Source: a virus. From it: a DNA stretch of 34,037 bases. Both the position numbers and the translations under genes were made by a program. Below are positions 6,763-13,126 of this stretch, in pieces (the stretch's first letter is position 1; the number at the start of each line of letters is the position of its first letter). The notes under the pieces are model-generated. The model made no database searches. It was given only the letters and a program-made list of their open reading frames with translations, and had not been told where the DNA came from. The DNA lies in IMG/VR virus record IMGVR_UViG_3300035099_000049, positions 1-34,037 of that record. One strand, 5' to 3'.

Positions 6763-7127
6763 TTTGCCTCCTTCTGGTTTTTAAAAAATTCCTCATATTC
6801 TTTTTTTATTCTCTCATAATTTTCTTTTAACTTCTTTCCCTTTTCTTTTTTCTTTCGTTCTATAAGTTTTTCTAACATTTTTTTAGCATCTTCTTCTTTT
6901 ATAAAAAATTCTTTTCCCAACTTATCTTCCCTTAATTCTTCTAATCCCTCAACAATAGAATTAGTTCTATAAAAATAATTTTTTTGCACTTCACCAAAAA
7001 TATTTTTATACTTTTCATAAATAATTCCTTGTATTTCTAATTTTTTTATCTCATTGTCAAAGTCAGAAATGGTGTAAACTATATCACCAATTTTTAGCTT
7101 TGGATTATATTCTATGTCTTTTTTCAT
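6759..7127 (-). CDS. Unknown protein with SH3-like N-terminus and charged helix (122 aa)
   Basis: LKIGDIVYTISDFDN (10-24) and EIQGIIYEKY resemble the small beta-barrel found in short phage proteins annotated as hypothetical. FFIKEEDAKKMLEKL leads into a long K/E-rich helix to the C-terminus. AGGAGG upstream; ATGA overlaps at both ends. It sits between two related HTH proteins, which suggests they act together, but no function is known to me. Confidence 0.74.
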   Translation of the reverse strand: MKKDIEYNPKLKIGDIVYTISDFDNEIKKLEIQGIIYEKYKNIFGEVQKNYFYRTNSIVEGLEELREDKLGKEFFIKEEDAKKMLEKLIERKKKEKGKKLKENYERIKKEYEEFFKNQKEAK

Positions 7128-7315
7128 TTTTCCTCCTGATTAGTTTTTATTTCATTATTAAAAAGCACTTTTTTTCTTTTTGAAAGGGGCACTTCCCACC
7201 GTTTCGCATAATAGTAAGCCGTCGAAATCCCATATTTCTGCCTTATTTCACGATTTGTCAGCACTTGTAAGTCCAGAATGAATTCATCTTTATTTATCCT
7301 TTTTATCTCTCTCAT
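7124..7315 (-). CDS. Small helix-turn-helix protein B (63 aa)
   Basis: VLTNREIRQKYGISTAYYYAKRW (18-40) is a clear helix-turn-helix (T-x-x-E-I then Y-G-I-S). The tail is basic (SKRKKVLF). It resembles protein A at 6574-6762 in length, layout and the K-V-hydrophobic-F ending, which suggests an old duplication. AGGAGG precedes the ATG. Probably a DNA-binding accessory or a local regulator. Confidence 0.75.
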   Translation of the reverse strand: MREIKRINKDEFILDLQVLTNREIRQKYGISTAYYYAKRWEVPLSKRKKVLFNNEIKTNQEEK

Positions 7316-7333
7316 TATTTACCTCCTAAAAAT

Positions 7334-7597
7334 TCACCACTCCGTAACGATTTCCACATCATAACCTTTCTTTTTCATTTCTTGCCTTAAATATTCTTTA
7401 AATTTATCGCAATAATCAGGGTCTGCTTCGTCTATATATACAACATATTTCTTTTTCACATCATAACATTTTAAATCACCCCAATTGATTGGGTCGAATT
7501 TAAACTTTTTACCGAACTCTCTTTTTACCTTTCCTTTTTTAGTATAAAAAGATTTTATTATCTTGTTTATCTCATCTTGAATTATTTTTTCTGTCAT
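7334..7597 (-). CDS. Unknown protein (87 aa)
   Basis: Not recognised. The N-terminus is a K-rich helix, followed by FGKKFKFDPINWGDLKCYDV and YVVYIDEADPDYCDKFKEYL, then YDVEIVTEW. It looks like a small alpha/beta protein, with the C-terminal strands typical of short phage proteins. Strong AAAGGAGG site; 4-nt gene overlap (ATGA) with the upstream gene. Confidence 0.72.
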   Translation of the reverse strand: MTEKIIQDEINKIIKSFYTKKGKVKREFGKKFKFDPINWGDLKCYDVKKKYVVYIDEADPDYCDKFKEYLRQEMKKKGYDVEIVTEW

Positions 7598-7833
7598 TTT
7601 TCCTCCTTTAATACTTTTATATTTCCAATTTTATTCCATTCTCTAAGCTTTTTATTATATTGACACCATTCAATTAAATTTTCCCTTTTAAAAAAATTTC
7701 TAATGTCTTTTAAAGTAGTAATTGTTTTGTCTTCTAAAAAAACATATTTATCCCTTACTATACCTTCTTGAATTGTGATATGCCCCACATTATCAACATC
7801 GGTTACGCATTGAATTATTGTCCCGTCTTTCAT
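7594..7833 (-). CDS. Unknown protein (79 aa)
   Basis: Not recognised. Strand-rich start (GTIIQCVTDVDNVGHITIQEGIV) then TLKDIRNFFKRENLIEWCQYN. AGGAGG site before the ATG. It overlaps the downstream gene by ATGA. Part of the polycistronic early block of small genes. Confidence 0.72.
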   Translation of the reverse strand: MKDGTIIQCVTDVDNVGHITIQEGIVRDKYVFLEDKTITTLKDIRNFFKRENLIEWCQYNKKLREWNKIGNIKVLKEEK

Positions 7834-7841
7834 TTTTCCTC

Positions 7842-8108
7842 CTATTTAAAAATCTTTTTCGCAGGTATCATCTTCGCGGGTATCATCATTATCCCTCTAT
7901 CAATTATCACTTTTTTACCGCCACATTTATGTTTATGTTGCCCGATTAATTTCCCGCAGTAATGGCATCTACCTTTAAGGGTGCTAAAATGTGACACATA
8001 GTGATTTCCTTTTTTATCCCTATATATCAGATGCCAAAATTGAGTTCCACTTTCATCTTCGTATTCAACTATCCTCCGCACTATCTGTGCATCTTTTATT
8101 GTTTTCAT
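7842..8108 (-). CDS. Zinc-knuckle small protein (88 aa)
   Basis: Strands WHLIYRDKKGNHYVSHFSTL are followed by a zinc knuckle, CHYCGKLIGQHKHKC (C48, C51, H60, C62), and a basic end that repeats IPAK twice (MIPAKMIPAKK). Start chosen at ATG 8108, with GGAGG 6 nt upstream and ATGA overlap with the winged-helix gene; the frame also has an earlier ATG five codons upstream. Likely a nucleic-acid-binding protein. Confidence 0.75.
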   Translation of the reverse strand: MKTIKDAQIVRRIVEYEDESGTQFWHLIYRDKKGNHYVSHFSTLKGRCHYCGKLIGQHKHKCGGKKVIIDRGIMMIPAKMIPAKKIFK

Positions 8109-8371
8109 TTTTCCTCCAACCACTCTTTCAGAGCGGGCATAAGCGTAATGATGTAAAAATGATTATGCTTTCTTGGGTCTTCATATTCAATTAAGCCCTG
8201 TTGCCTCATCGCTCGTAAGTATCTGGAGACAGATAAGCAACCTAATCCCTCTGGAATTATACATCTTTCCACATCTTTTGTATGGATTGTTACAACGCCA
8301 TTAACCGCACCCATTAAAAGATGATTTATGATTTTTTTTTGTATTTCTGTTTTCCGTTCAAGTGTTATCAT
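8105..8371 (-). CDS. Winged-helix DNA-binding protein (88 aa)
   Basis: The order helix, HTH, wing is readable: QKKIINHLLM, then TIHTKDVERCI, LSVSRYLRAMRQQGLIEYED (recognition helix and start of wing), and KHNHFYIITL. The LxxxGLIE pattern is typical of winged helices. Probably a transcription factor of the early block, and the best candidate here for a phage regulator. AAAAGGAG site 6 nt before the ATG; coupled to the 88-residue zinc protein by ATGA. Confidence 0.8.
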   Translation of the reverse strand: MITLERKTEIQKKIINHLLMGAVNGVVTIHTKDVERCIIPEGLGCLSVSRYLRAMRQQGLIEYEDPRKHNHFYIITLMPALKEWLEEK

Positions 8372-8385
8372 ATTAACTCCTTTTA

Positions 8386-8502
8386 TTAACCAAAATTAAA
8401 ATATTCAAGTATAAATTCTTTACACGTTTTAGTTCTCGTGTTAATTTTTTGCAATTTTTTTAACAAATTATCTAACCTTTTTCTTGTTATTCCATTTTTC
8501 AT
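8386..8502 (-). CDS. Very short basic protein (38 aa)
   Basis: ATG at 8502 preceded by GAGGAGG; TAA at 8388-8386. Sequence starts MKNGITRKRLDNLLKKLQK and is mostly a basic helix. Its ATG overlaps the upstream gene stop as ATGA, and its stop sits next to the next gene's Shine-Dalgarno. Packing and the site strongly suggest translation. Function unknown. Confidence 0.62.
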   Translation of the reverse strand: MKNGITRKRLDNLLKKLQKINTRTKTCKEFILEYFNFG

Positions 8503-8750
8503 TTTACCTCCTCTATATATCCGTCGCCCTCACACAAAGGGCATATATCCTCATAGTTATCATCCTTCCAATCGTCTATTTCTTTATTCATAAATTTTTC
8601 AAGATTAACCACGCTGATGTTTATGTTAGGCAAAGCATATCTTATCGTCTCAACATCCACTATGCCTTTTCCATCGCAAAGAGGACAATTCACTTTTTTA
8701 TAGTGTGGCTCTTTCGCTATGTGGTTTCCGTGATATTCATTCATTTTCAT
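8499..8750 (-). CDS. DnaJ-type zinc-finger protein (83 aa)
   Basis: Two CxxCxGxG motifs: CPLCDGKG (22-29) and CPLCEGDG (70-77), the repeat that makes the zinc-binding centre of DnaJ. No J domain is present. Stand-alone DnaJ-like zinc fingers are common in phages and other mobile elements and probably help fold or hold small complexes. It overlaps neighbours at both ends. Confidence 0.8.
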   Translation of the reverse strand: MKMNEYHGNHIAKEPHYKKVNCPLCDGKGIVDVETIRYALPNINISVVNLEKFMNKEIDDWKDDNYEDICPLCEGDGYIEEVK

Positions 8751-8890
8751 TTACTCCTCCTGAATATTCTGAACCTTAACGGCTCTGGATTTCTAAAAGA
8801 TTTAATAATAAACCTTATCGCTTCCGTTATTGAGTGTAAGGACAGGTCTCCGCCCATCCCACAAGTTCCGCAACATACTGAATATTTCAT
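8747..8890 (-). CDS. Cysteine-rich small protein (47 aa)
   Basis: ATG at 8890, AAAGGAG upstream, TGA at 8749-8747 overlapping the DnaJ-type gene by ATGA. It starts MKYSVCCGTCGMGGDLSLHS, with three cysteines in six residues that may bind metal, then a basic helix to FRIFRRSK. Not recognised. Together with its neighbours it makes three small zinc- or cysteine-bearing proteins next to the recombination genes. Confidence 0.65.
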   Translation of the reverse strand: MKYSVCCGTCGMGGDLSLHSITEAIRFIIKSFRNPEPLRFRIFRRSK

Positions 8891-8905
8891 ATTTTCTCCT
8901 TTAAG

Positions 8906-8934
8906 GGCGGGGACATTCCCACTGTGCCCCCGCC
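8906..8934 (-). other. GC-rich intercistronic hairpin after the RecT gene
   Basis: GGCGGGG (8906-8912) pairs with CCCCGCC (8928-8934), 7 bp with a 15-nt loop, in an AT-rich surrounding. No U-tract follows on the minus strand, so it is not a standard terminator. It lies between the RecT stop and the next Shine-Dalgarno and may protect or process the mRNA. Confidence 0.45.
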
Positions 8935-8945
8935 ACTTTGCACGG

Positions 8946-10121
8946 TTAAAAAGGAAGGCTCTCTTCCACCTTCACCAATTCATAGAACACTTTATCTGAC
9001 TTCTCTTTTTCTGTATAGTAAAAGTCAAGTTTTTTATTACCAGATTTATTTAGTATCTCAAATACCTTCGTGTCAAATAAATAAAGTTTTATTTTCTTTT
9101 TATCGCTCAATTTAACATCAACAACGAAATATTTTTGCCCTTTATGTGTTCCCGTTGTTATTTCCTTCTCTTTAAAAGAATAGTCAAGCGGAAATGATAG
9201 ATCTTTAATTATTTGACAATTTGAAGTATCTTTTTTCTTTTCTTTTTCAAATTGCTTTTGCTTTTCGGCGACCTTTTTTTGAAGTTCGTTTAATGCTTGT
9301 GCCTCATCAGGTTTTGGCTCTGGCTTTGTTTCAGATTTTGTTTCAGCAGGTTTTTCATCTTGCTTCTGTTCTTGTTTTGTTTTAGTAATAGGTTTTTGCT
9401 CTGGATTTTCTGGTTCTGCCTGGACATCAACCGCTATCGGTATATCCTGCTTGACGACATTGTGAGCAGTAGAGGTATTTACTACCTCAACATTGTAGTC
9501 CTCAACCTCTTCTCTCATCATTATTCCACGAAGGATGTCTGCAAAACCATCTCTCAAAGCCCACGCTCTGGCTCTCATTTGGAGCATCCTTTCGGGATAT
9601 TGTTGCCAAGTCCCCGCTTTATTAGCCAGCCCTGCTTTTCTTGCATCATCAATAGAAAACCTTCGGACTATCGGTTGTGTCATATCTTTTCTTTTTACTT
9701 CGCATATAGCATACCCTTGTTTTGCTATCTCTTCCGTTGTGTTCTCTTTAATATAGTCCAATTTTCCCGAGCCAAGCACCAAAGCGAGCATTAAATCGCC
9801 GTATATACACGCCTTTCCATTTATTACAGCGATGTTTTGTATTGCTTGAATAGGATTAATTCCGAGTTCCTTTCCCATTAAGATGGCTACTAACACATCT
9901 TCTGGCTTATTTCTCAAGTTTAATGGGACTAATTGACTTTTGCATAGATGATTGGCAAGTTTCAACGCCTCATCTATGCTTGTTATTTGAAGACCGCCAT
10001 TTGGCTTTATCATCAACTCTTTATTTTCCATTTTTTCCTCCTTTTCTTTTGCTACCTTACCGCCACAATAGGGGCAAGGTAACATCTCTATTTCTTTTCC
10101 ACAATTTAAACAAACTTTCAT
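8946..10121 (-). CDS. recT: RecT-type single-strand annealing protein with zinc ribbon and SSB-like tail (391 aa)
   Basis: Anneals single strands in phage recombination together with the exonuclease upstream. Residues 1-22 are a zinc ribbon (CLNCGKE, CPYCGG). Residues 45-215 are RecT: LANHLCKSQLVPLNL, VLVAILMGKELGINPIQAIQ, FSIDDARKAGLANKAG, and MLQMRARAWALRDGFADIL. Then an E/K/P/Q-rich linker (about 240-300), a strand-rich domain (GQKYFVVDVKLSDKKKIKLYLFD), and a final VEESLPF like the acidic SSB tip DDDIPF. ATG 10121 has AGGAAG and overlaps the exonuclease stop by ATGA. A second in-frame ATG, 10031, has AGGAGG 6 nt upstream and would make a 361-residue form without the zinc ribbon. Confidence 0.9.
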   Translation of the reverse strand: MKVCLNCGKEIEMLPCPYCGGKVAKEKEEKMENKELMIKPNGGLQITSIDEALKLANHLCKSQLVPLNLRNKPEDVLVAILMGKELGINPIQAIQNIAVINGKACIYGDLMLALVLGSGKLDYIKENTTEEIAKQGYAICEVKRKDMTQPIVRRFSIDDARKAGLANKAGTWQQYPERMLQMRARAWALRDGFADILRGIMMREEVEDYNVEVVNTSTAHNVVKQDIPIAVDVQAEPENPEQKPITKTKQEQKQDEKPAETKSETKPEPKPDEAQALNELQKKVAEKQKQFEKEKKKDTSNCQIIKDLSFPLDYSFKEKEITTGTHKGQKYFVVDVKLSDKKKIKLYLFDTKVFEILNKSGNKKLDFYYTEKEKSDKVFYELVKVEESLPF

Positions 10122-11047
10122 TTTTCTTCCTGTTTTATTGTTTTAAATTTGAAAACCCTACTGACAGATTTCTTTTCATACTTTGAAACATCAATTCCAT
10201 CTGCTATGAGTTTTTCTTTGTCAATGCTTGCCCTTTCCTGGACCCGCCACTCTATTAAATATCTTGAAGTTTTAGCGACCTGATATTCGCCAAGTTTAAG
10301 CTTGATTTTGTTCTCAATTTCGCTTATTTGCTCCTCTATTTTCTTTTTGTCTTGTTTATAACTTTCAAGGTTTTCAAGTAAGTTTTGTGCCTCATCATCT
10401 CCTGAAAGGTCAAGTTCCCGTGTCGGCTCTTTTATTTCTGGCAAGAATTGCTGGAAGATTGCTTCGCTATCGTCTGCGCTGACCGGTGATGGTGTCTTGG
10501 TAATAACATATTCCTTCCAAAAATCAACTTCCTTCTCTATTATCTGATTTATTTGTTTTTGATAATCTTTATAAAAGATTTCATACGATTTGAGTTCCCT
10601 ATTTCCGATTAGGACGCAGAGATATGCTTTCTCATAGCCGGTAACATAAAGATAATGGAGACATTGGACCAAGTAAGCCATTGGGACTTTTCCCTCTTCC
10701 CACTCCTTGCTAAACCTCTCGCCCGCCGTTTTCACTTCTAAAAATGCTTTCTCGCCGACAATCATTCTATCCAGATTAGCGCCAATGAAGGGATAGTTTT
10801 TTGAGAAAAGCGTCTTATTGCTTTTTTTTAACTTTTTATTATATTGCTGGGACCACAGGTCCGCGACAACGCTTTCCATCAGCATGCCGACCTTCATAGG
10901 CAAGGTCTCTTCCTTCTCCACTCCCTGCCCGGTCTTTTCCAGCCACACTTCATAAGCGGTCTTCCACTTACTCAGCCCGCATATTGCGGCGGCATCCGAA
11001 CCGCCGATATAGTTTTGACGCTCTTTCCTTTGCTTTTCTGTTATCAT
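10118..11047 (-). CDS. YqaJ/lambda-exo family recombination exonuclease (309 aa)
   Basis: A PD-(D/E)xK exonuclease that makes single strands for RecT. Signature segments: YIGGSDAAAICGLSKWKTAYEVWLEK (opening), FIGANLDRMI (D93), FLEVKTAG (E104, K106), and AYLVQCLHYLYVTG (Q128 helix). Length is normal for the family. The C-terminus has a helix with ESYKQDKKKIEEQISEIENKI, a likely coiled coil for multimer formation. AAGGAG precedes the ATG. It pairs with RecT through ATGA overlap, the classic exo-annealase module. Confidence 0.92.
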   Translation of the reverse strand: MITEKQRKERQNYIGGSDAAAICGLSKWKTAYEVWLEKTGQGVEKEETLPMKVGMLMESVVADLWSQQYNKKLKKSNKTLFSKNYPFIGANLDRMIVGEKAFLEVKTAGERFSKEWEEGKVPMAYLVQCLHYLYVTGYEKAYLCVLIGNRELKSYEIFYKDYQKQINQIIEKEVDFWKEYVITKTPSPVSADDSEAIFQQFLPEIKEPTRELDLSGDDEAQNLLENLESYKQDKKKIEEQISEIENKIKLKLGEYQVAKTSRYLIEWRVQERASIDKEKLIADGIDVSKYEKKSVSRVFKFKTIKQEEK

Positions 11048-11094
11048 TTTTTCTCCTTCCCTGCCTGCCCTTACGGGTCAGGACTTATGGGACC

Positions 11095-11310
11095 TCAAAA
11101 TTTTCTCCAAATGTGATGGACTATCCATCCACCCCATTCTTCCGAAAAGTGGGCATCCTTCCCTTTTTCTCTTGCTTTTGCCTCTTCTTTAAAAACCCAC
11201 AGTTCGTCCACCACCATTTCCCCCTCATCCTCTTCCTCCGCAGACTTCTCTATGAGCGAGAAGCCTTTTTCTTGTAGCTCTCTCGCTACTCTTTCTTTTT
11301 TGCTCTCCAT
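11095..11310 (-). CDS. Small acidic protein (71 aa)
   Basis: MESKKERVARELQEKGFSLI is followed by an acidic stretch (EKSAEEEDEGE) and VVDELWVFKEEAKAREKG, then WGGWIVHHIWRKF. The sequence is not recognised. ATG 11310 lacks a nearby Shine-Dalgarno, but it overlaps by TGATG the stop of a short leaderless frame (11396-11310). The same reading frame stays open upstream past a good AGGAGAGAGG, without an ATG, GTG or TTG placed for it, so the start is uncertain. It precedes the exonuclease gene. Confidence 0.6.
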   Translation of the reverse strand: MESKKERVARELQEKGFSLIEKSAEEEDEGEMVVDELWVFKEEAKAREKGKDAHFSEEWGGWIVHHIWRKF

Positions 11311-11396
11311 CAAATGATGAAGAGCATTTTTTTCTTCCTCTCTCCTTTTCCAGATAGACTGTATCGCCTCACTATCTGTGAAGTTGTTTCTTTCAT
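11310..11396 (-). CDS. Possible leaderless leader peptide (28 aa) coupled to the 71-aa gene
   Basis: ATG at 11396 lies one base past the +7 position after a TATAAT box, with no room for a Shine-Dalgarno, so the mRNA would be leaderless. It starts MKETTSQIVRRYSLSG and ends with a TGATG overlap on the next gene's start. It covers a small hairpin (cagatag, 11351-11357, with ctatctg, 11372-11378). Arginine/lysine-rich, no family. Similar leaderless short frames follow two other promoters here. Confidence 0.35.
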   Translation of the reverse strand: MKETTSQIVRRYSLSGKGERKKKMLFII

Positions 11397-11403
11397 CAAA
11401 AAA

Positions 11404-11432
11404 ATTATATCAACTTTTAATATCTTTGTCAA
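11404..11432 (-). promoter_or_regulatory. Consensus sigma70-like promoter for the recombination operon
   Basis: Minus strand TTGACA (11427-11432), 17-bp spacer ending TGA, TATAAT (11404-11409). Both hexamers are perfect and the TG gives an extended -10. An ATG lies at 11396. The -35 block, CACTTGACAAA, recurs at the 11.8-11.9 kb promoter region. It drives the 71-aa gene, exonuclease and RecT, and likely the small genes below. Confidence 0.8.
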
Positions 11433-11436
11433 GTGC

Positions 11437-11790
11437 TTATAACAAATAATTTGCTCTAATCAATTTCAATATATCTTCTAAATCTTTTATTTTTCTATCA
11501 TATTTTATCTTATCAATTTCTTTATTTTTGCTTAATTCTTTTATTCTCTTTTCAAGTTCTAATATATTTTCAGTTAAGTTAGATAATAAATCATTTACTT
11601 TATCTTCTTCTGTTTTTTCTTTTTCTATATATGCTGTTAATTTTTCTTGTTTAAGAATATATTCTTTGTTATCTATATATATTCTTACATATTCTTGTCC
11701 TATTAACTCTTTTTCCCGAACAGGATAAATTTTTCCGTTCCATAATCCTTTTACTTCTCTATCATTTATCTCTATATTTATTTCTTTCAT
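11437..11790 (-). CDS. Unknown protein with coiled-coil C-terminus (117 aa)
   Basis: The N-terminal half reads as beta strands (INIEINDREVKGLWNGKIYP; YVRIYIDNKEYIL) with VREKELIGQ between them. From about residue 65 a leucine-zipper-like helix follows (LLSNLTENILELEKRIKEL). Strong AGGAGGAG before the ATG. First full gene after the 11.8 kb promoter and operator-like repeats. Its product might regulate or respond to that region, but this is inference. Confidence 0.75.
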   Translation of the reverse strand: MKEINIEINDREVKGLWNGKIYPVREKELIGQEYVRIYIDNKEYILKQEKLTAYIEKEKTEEDKVNDLLSNLTENILELEKRIKELSKNKEIDKIKYDRKIKDLEDILKLIRANYLL

Positions 11791-11813
11791 AACTCCTCCT
11801 GTTTTGACCTCAT
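11787..11813 (-). promoter_or_regulatory. Eight-codon leaderless frame covering the Shine-Dalgarno of the 117-aa gene
   Basis: ATG at 11813 lies 6 nt after TATACT. The frame reads MRSKQEEL then TGA, and its codons CAG GAG GAG include the Shine-Dalgarno of the next gene. Its TGA overlaps the next ATG (ATGA). Translation here would cover or pass the ribosome site, so it could couple initiation. It may also be chance. Confidence 0.35.
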
Positions 11814-11819
11814 AATTAT

Positions 11820-11848
11820 AGTATAGCAGATGTTTATTAGTTTGTCAA
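11820..11848 (-). promoter_or_regulatory. Extended -10 promoter for the 117-aa gene
   Basis: Minus strand TTGACA (11843-11848), 17-bp spacer ending TGC, then TATACT (11820-11825). An ATG at 11813 begins at the predicted transcription start. Further TTGACA-type boxes lie upstream (11873-11924). Confidence 0.75.
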
Positions 11849-11924
11849 GTCCTTAACTAAAAGTTTTTTGACCTATTGACAATTGAGACAAAAGACACTT
11901 TACTTGTCAATAGTTTGTCAAGTG
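11841..11924. promoter_or_regulatory. Operator-like cluster of TTGTCAA/TTGACAA repeats
   Basis: CTATTGACAA (11873-11882) is inverted as TTGTCAATAG (11904-11913), a perfect 10-bp repeat 21 bp apart. A direct repeat, tttgtcaagt, occurs at 11841-11850, 11914-11923 and again at 11426-11435 in the next promoter. Each copy holds a -35 box on the minus strand. The spacing of about two helical turns between inverted copies suggests binding by a dimeric regulator. No binder is known. Confidence 0.5.
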
Positions 11925-11925
11925 T

Positions 11926-12687
11926 TTATTTGCACAGATAAAAAAGAAAGAACCTTTTCCCAAATATTATTTCGGAACTCCAAGTTAAAAAATGTATTTT
12001 TTTATGGCATTTCTCACATAAAGTTATACCATTACTTATATCCCATAACTCTTTGCTCATCATCGCTACATCATACAAATCAAGCAAAGGATATTGCTGT
12101 TTTAACTCCTCTAATATCTGACTAAATGGCTTAATATGATGAGCGTGCAATTTCCCGCCTCTTTGCCCGCATTTTTGGCAAATAAAGTTATCTCGCTCAA
12201 ATACTTTTAAACGCCAATCGGAATATTTCAAATTGTGTCTTATTTTTGAAGTAATAGAAGTTAAACCCCCTTTCCAAGAAGAGACTTTATCTTTTATATA
12301 ATTTTGAGAACGCCATACCCTATAACACTCTCTTGAACAAACCTTACTATTTTTAATTCGGTAAGGTTCAATTAAAAACTCTTTACCACAAATAAGGCAT
12401 ATTTTTTTAATTCTTTGCCAACGAGGATGGTTCTCTCCTTTAATATTCTCTGAACGCCATTTATTTTTACAAGTTTTTGAACAAAATATTCCCTTACCTA
12501 CTTTAATTCTTGATGGAATAGTTTCAAATATCTTACCACATTGAATACATTGTTTTTTAACTCTATTTCTTCTTTGATATTCATAAAAGCATTTTTTACT
12601 ACAAAATTTACCTCTACTATCTTTTATTCTTGACTGAATAACTTTAAATTCTTTACCACACTGCTGGCATTTTACTTTTATCTTCAT
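11926..12687 (-). CDS. HNH endonuclease with three N-terminal zinc fingers (253 aa)
   Basis: Three tandem zinc fingers of about 40-50 residues share CxxCGKxF, then FCSxxC or VCSxxC (C7/C10/C29/C33, C47/C50/C69/C73, C97/C100/C117/C121). The HNH domain is at 159-231: LKVFERDNFICQKCGQRG, LHAHHIKPF, and NGITLCEKCHKKIH. This is the form of free-standing phage homing-type nucleases, although some HNH proteins help packaging. It overlaps the endolysin stop by ATGA and has only a weak ribosome site, so it is probably a late-inserted gene fed by read-through. Ends just upstream of the operator cluster. Confidence 0.88.
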   Translation of the reverse strand: MKIKVKCQQCGKEFKVIQSRIKDSRGKFCSKKCFYEYQRRNRVKKQCIQCGKIFETIPSRIKVGKGIFCSKTCKNKWRSENIKGENHPRWQRIKKICLICGKEFLIEPYRIKNSKVCSRECYRVWRSQNYIKDKVSSWKGGLTSITSKIRHNLKYSDWRLKVFERDNFICQKCGQRGGKLHAHHIKPFSQILEELKQQYPLLDLYDVAMMSKELWDISNGITLCEKCHKKIHFLTWSSEIIFGKRFFLFYLCK

Positions 12688-13124
12688 TTAGGTTCACCTA
12701 TGAGATATATGTTAGGCATTTGGGCAAATGCGAAAGAAAGCGATATGACTCCATTGCAAGCCCCAATATTTGCGACCAAAGGAACGGCACAGCGCCATTT
12801 TGACGAATATGACAATGTTATGACCGGGTAAATAACCGTTATATGCCCGTGCGGATTTCCTTTCTGGCAAGCAACGAATATATTGCCACTAACAATACTT
12901 AATCGACAATAATCCAGGTCAACCTTCTCGTATTTAGAATTGAGAATATCATACATCTCATTAGCCATTAAATATTCGTTTCCTCGCTTGAAATCATTAT
13001 AACCTAACATTTCTAAAATTCTACCAGCACCAATATTACAAAAGGTCTCATTATTTCTTGGCAATAAACTTTCGTCAGATAAAACTTTGTGGCAGGCAAG
13101 TCGTATCTTATCTATATTTTCCAT
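12684..13124 (-). CDS. CHAP-like cysteine peptidase, probable endolysin (146 aa)
   Basis: A candidate peptidoglycan hydrolase for lysis. ETFCNIGAGRILEMLGY (26-42) carries the catalytic-type cysteine (C29), and HGHITVIYP (92-100) the histidine (H94); ANIGACNGVISLSFAFAQMP then matches the C-terminal part of CHAP/NlpC-like amidases. No signal peptide, so it needs the holin-like proteins nearby. ATG 13124 sits 2 nt after the upstream stop; an in-frame TTG lies at 13148. It is in the same operon as XhlA-like and holin-like genes, which supports the call. The family match is from pattern memory and is not certain. Confidence 0.72.
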   Translation of the reverse strand: MENIDKIRLACHKVLSDESLLPRNNETFCNIGAGRILEMLGYNDFKRGNEYLMANEMYDILNSKYEKVDLDYCRLSIVSGNIFVACQKGNPHGHITVIYPVITLSYSSKWRCAVPLVANIGACNGVISLSFAFAQMPNIYLIGEPK

Positions 13125-13126
13125 AC

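Noticed and set aside
8105-8371. Winged-helix or the small HTH proteins as a lysogeny repressor
   Set aside because: No divergent promoter, integrase, excisionase or opposite-strand regulator accompanies them, so lysogeny is not supported.
8906-8934. GC-rich hairpin after RecT as a terminator
   Set aside because: No U-tract follows on the transcribed strand and the next gene begins within 20 nt with a strong ribosome site.
8484-9794. Long open frames on the plus strand (also at 26617-27069 and 31134-31391)
   Set aside because: They are antisense to well-supported genes, have poor composition (runs of F, L, S), no ribosome sites, and no recognisable motif.
11048-11094. Short imperfect hairpin between the 71-residue gene and the exonuclease
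   Set aside because: The stem is short with a bulge and has no U-tract, so it is not reported as a terminator.
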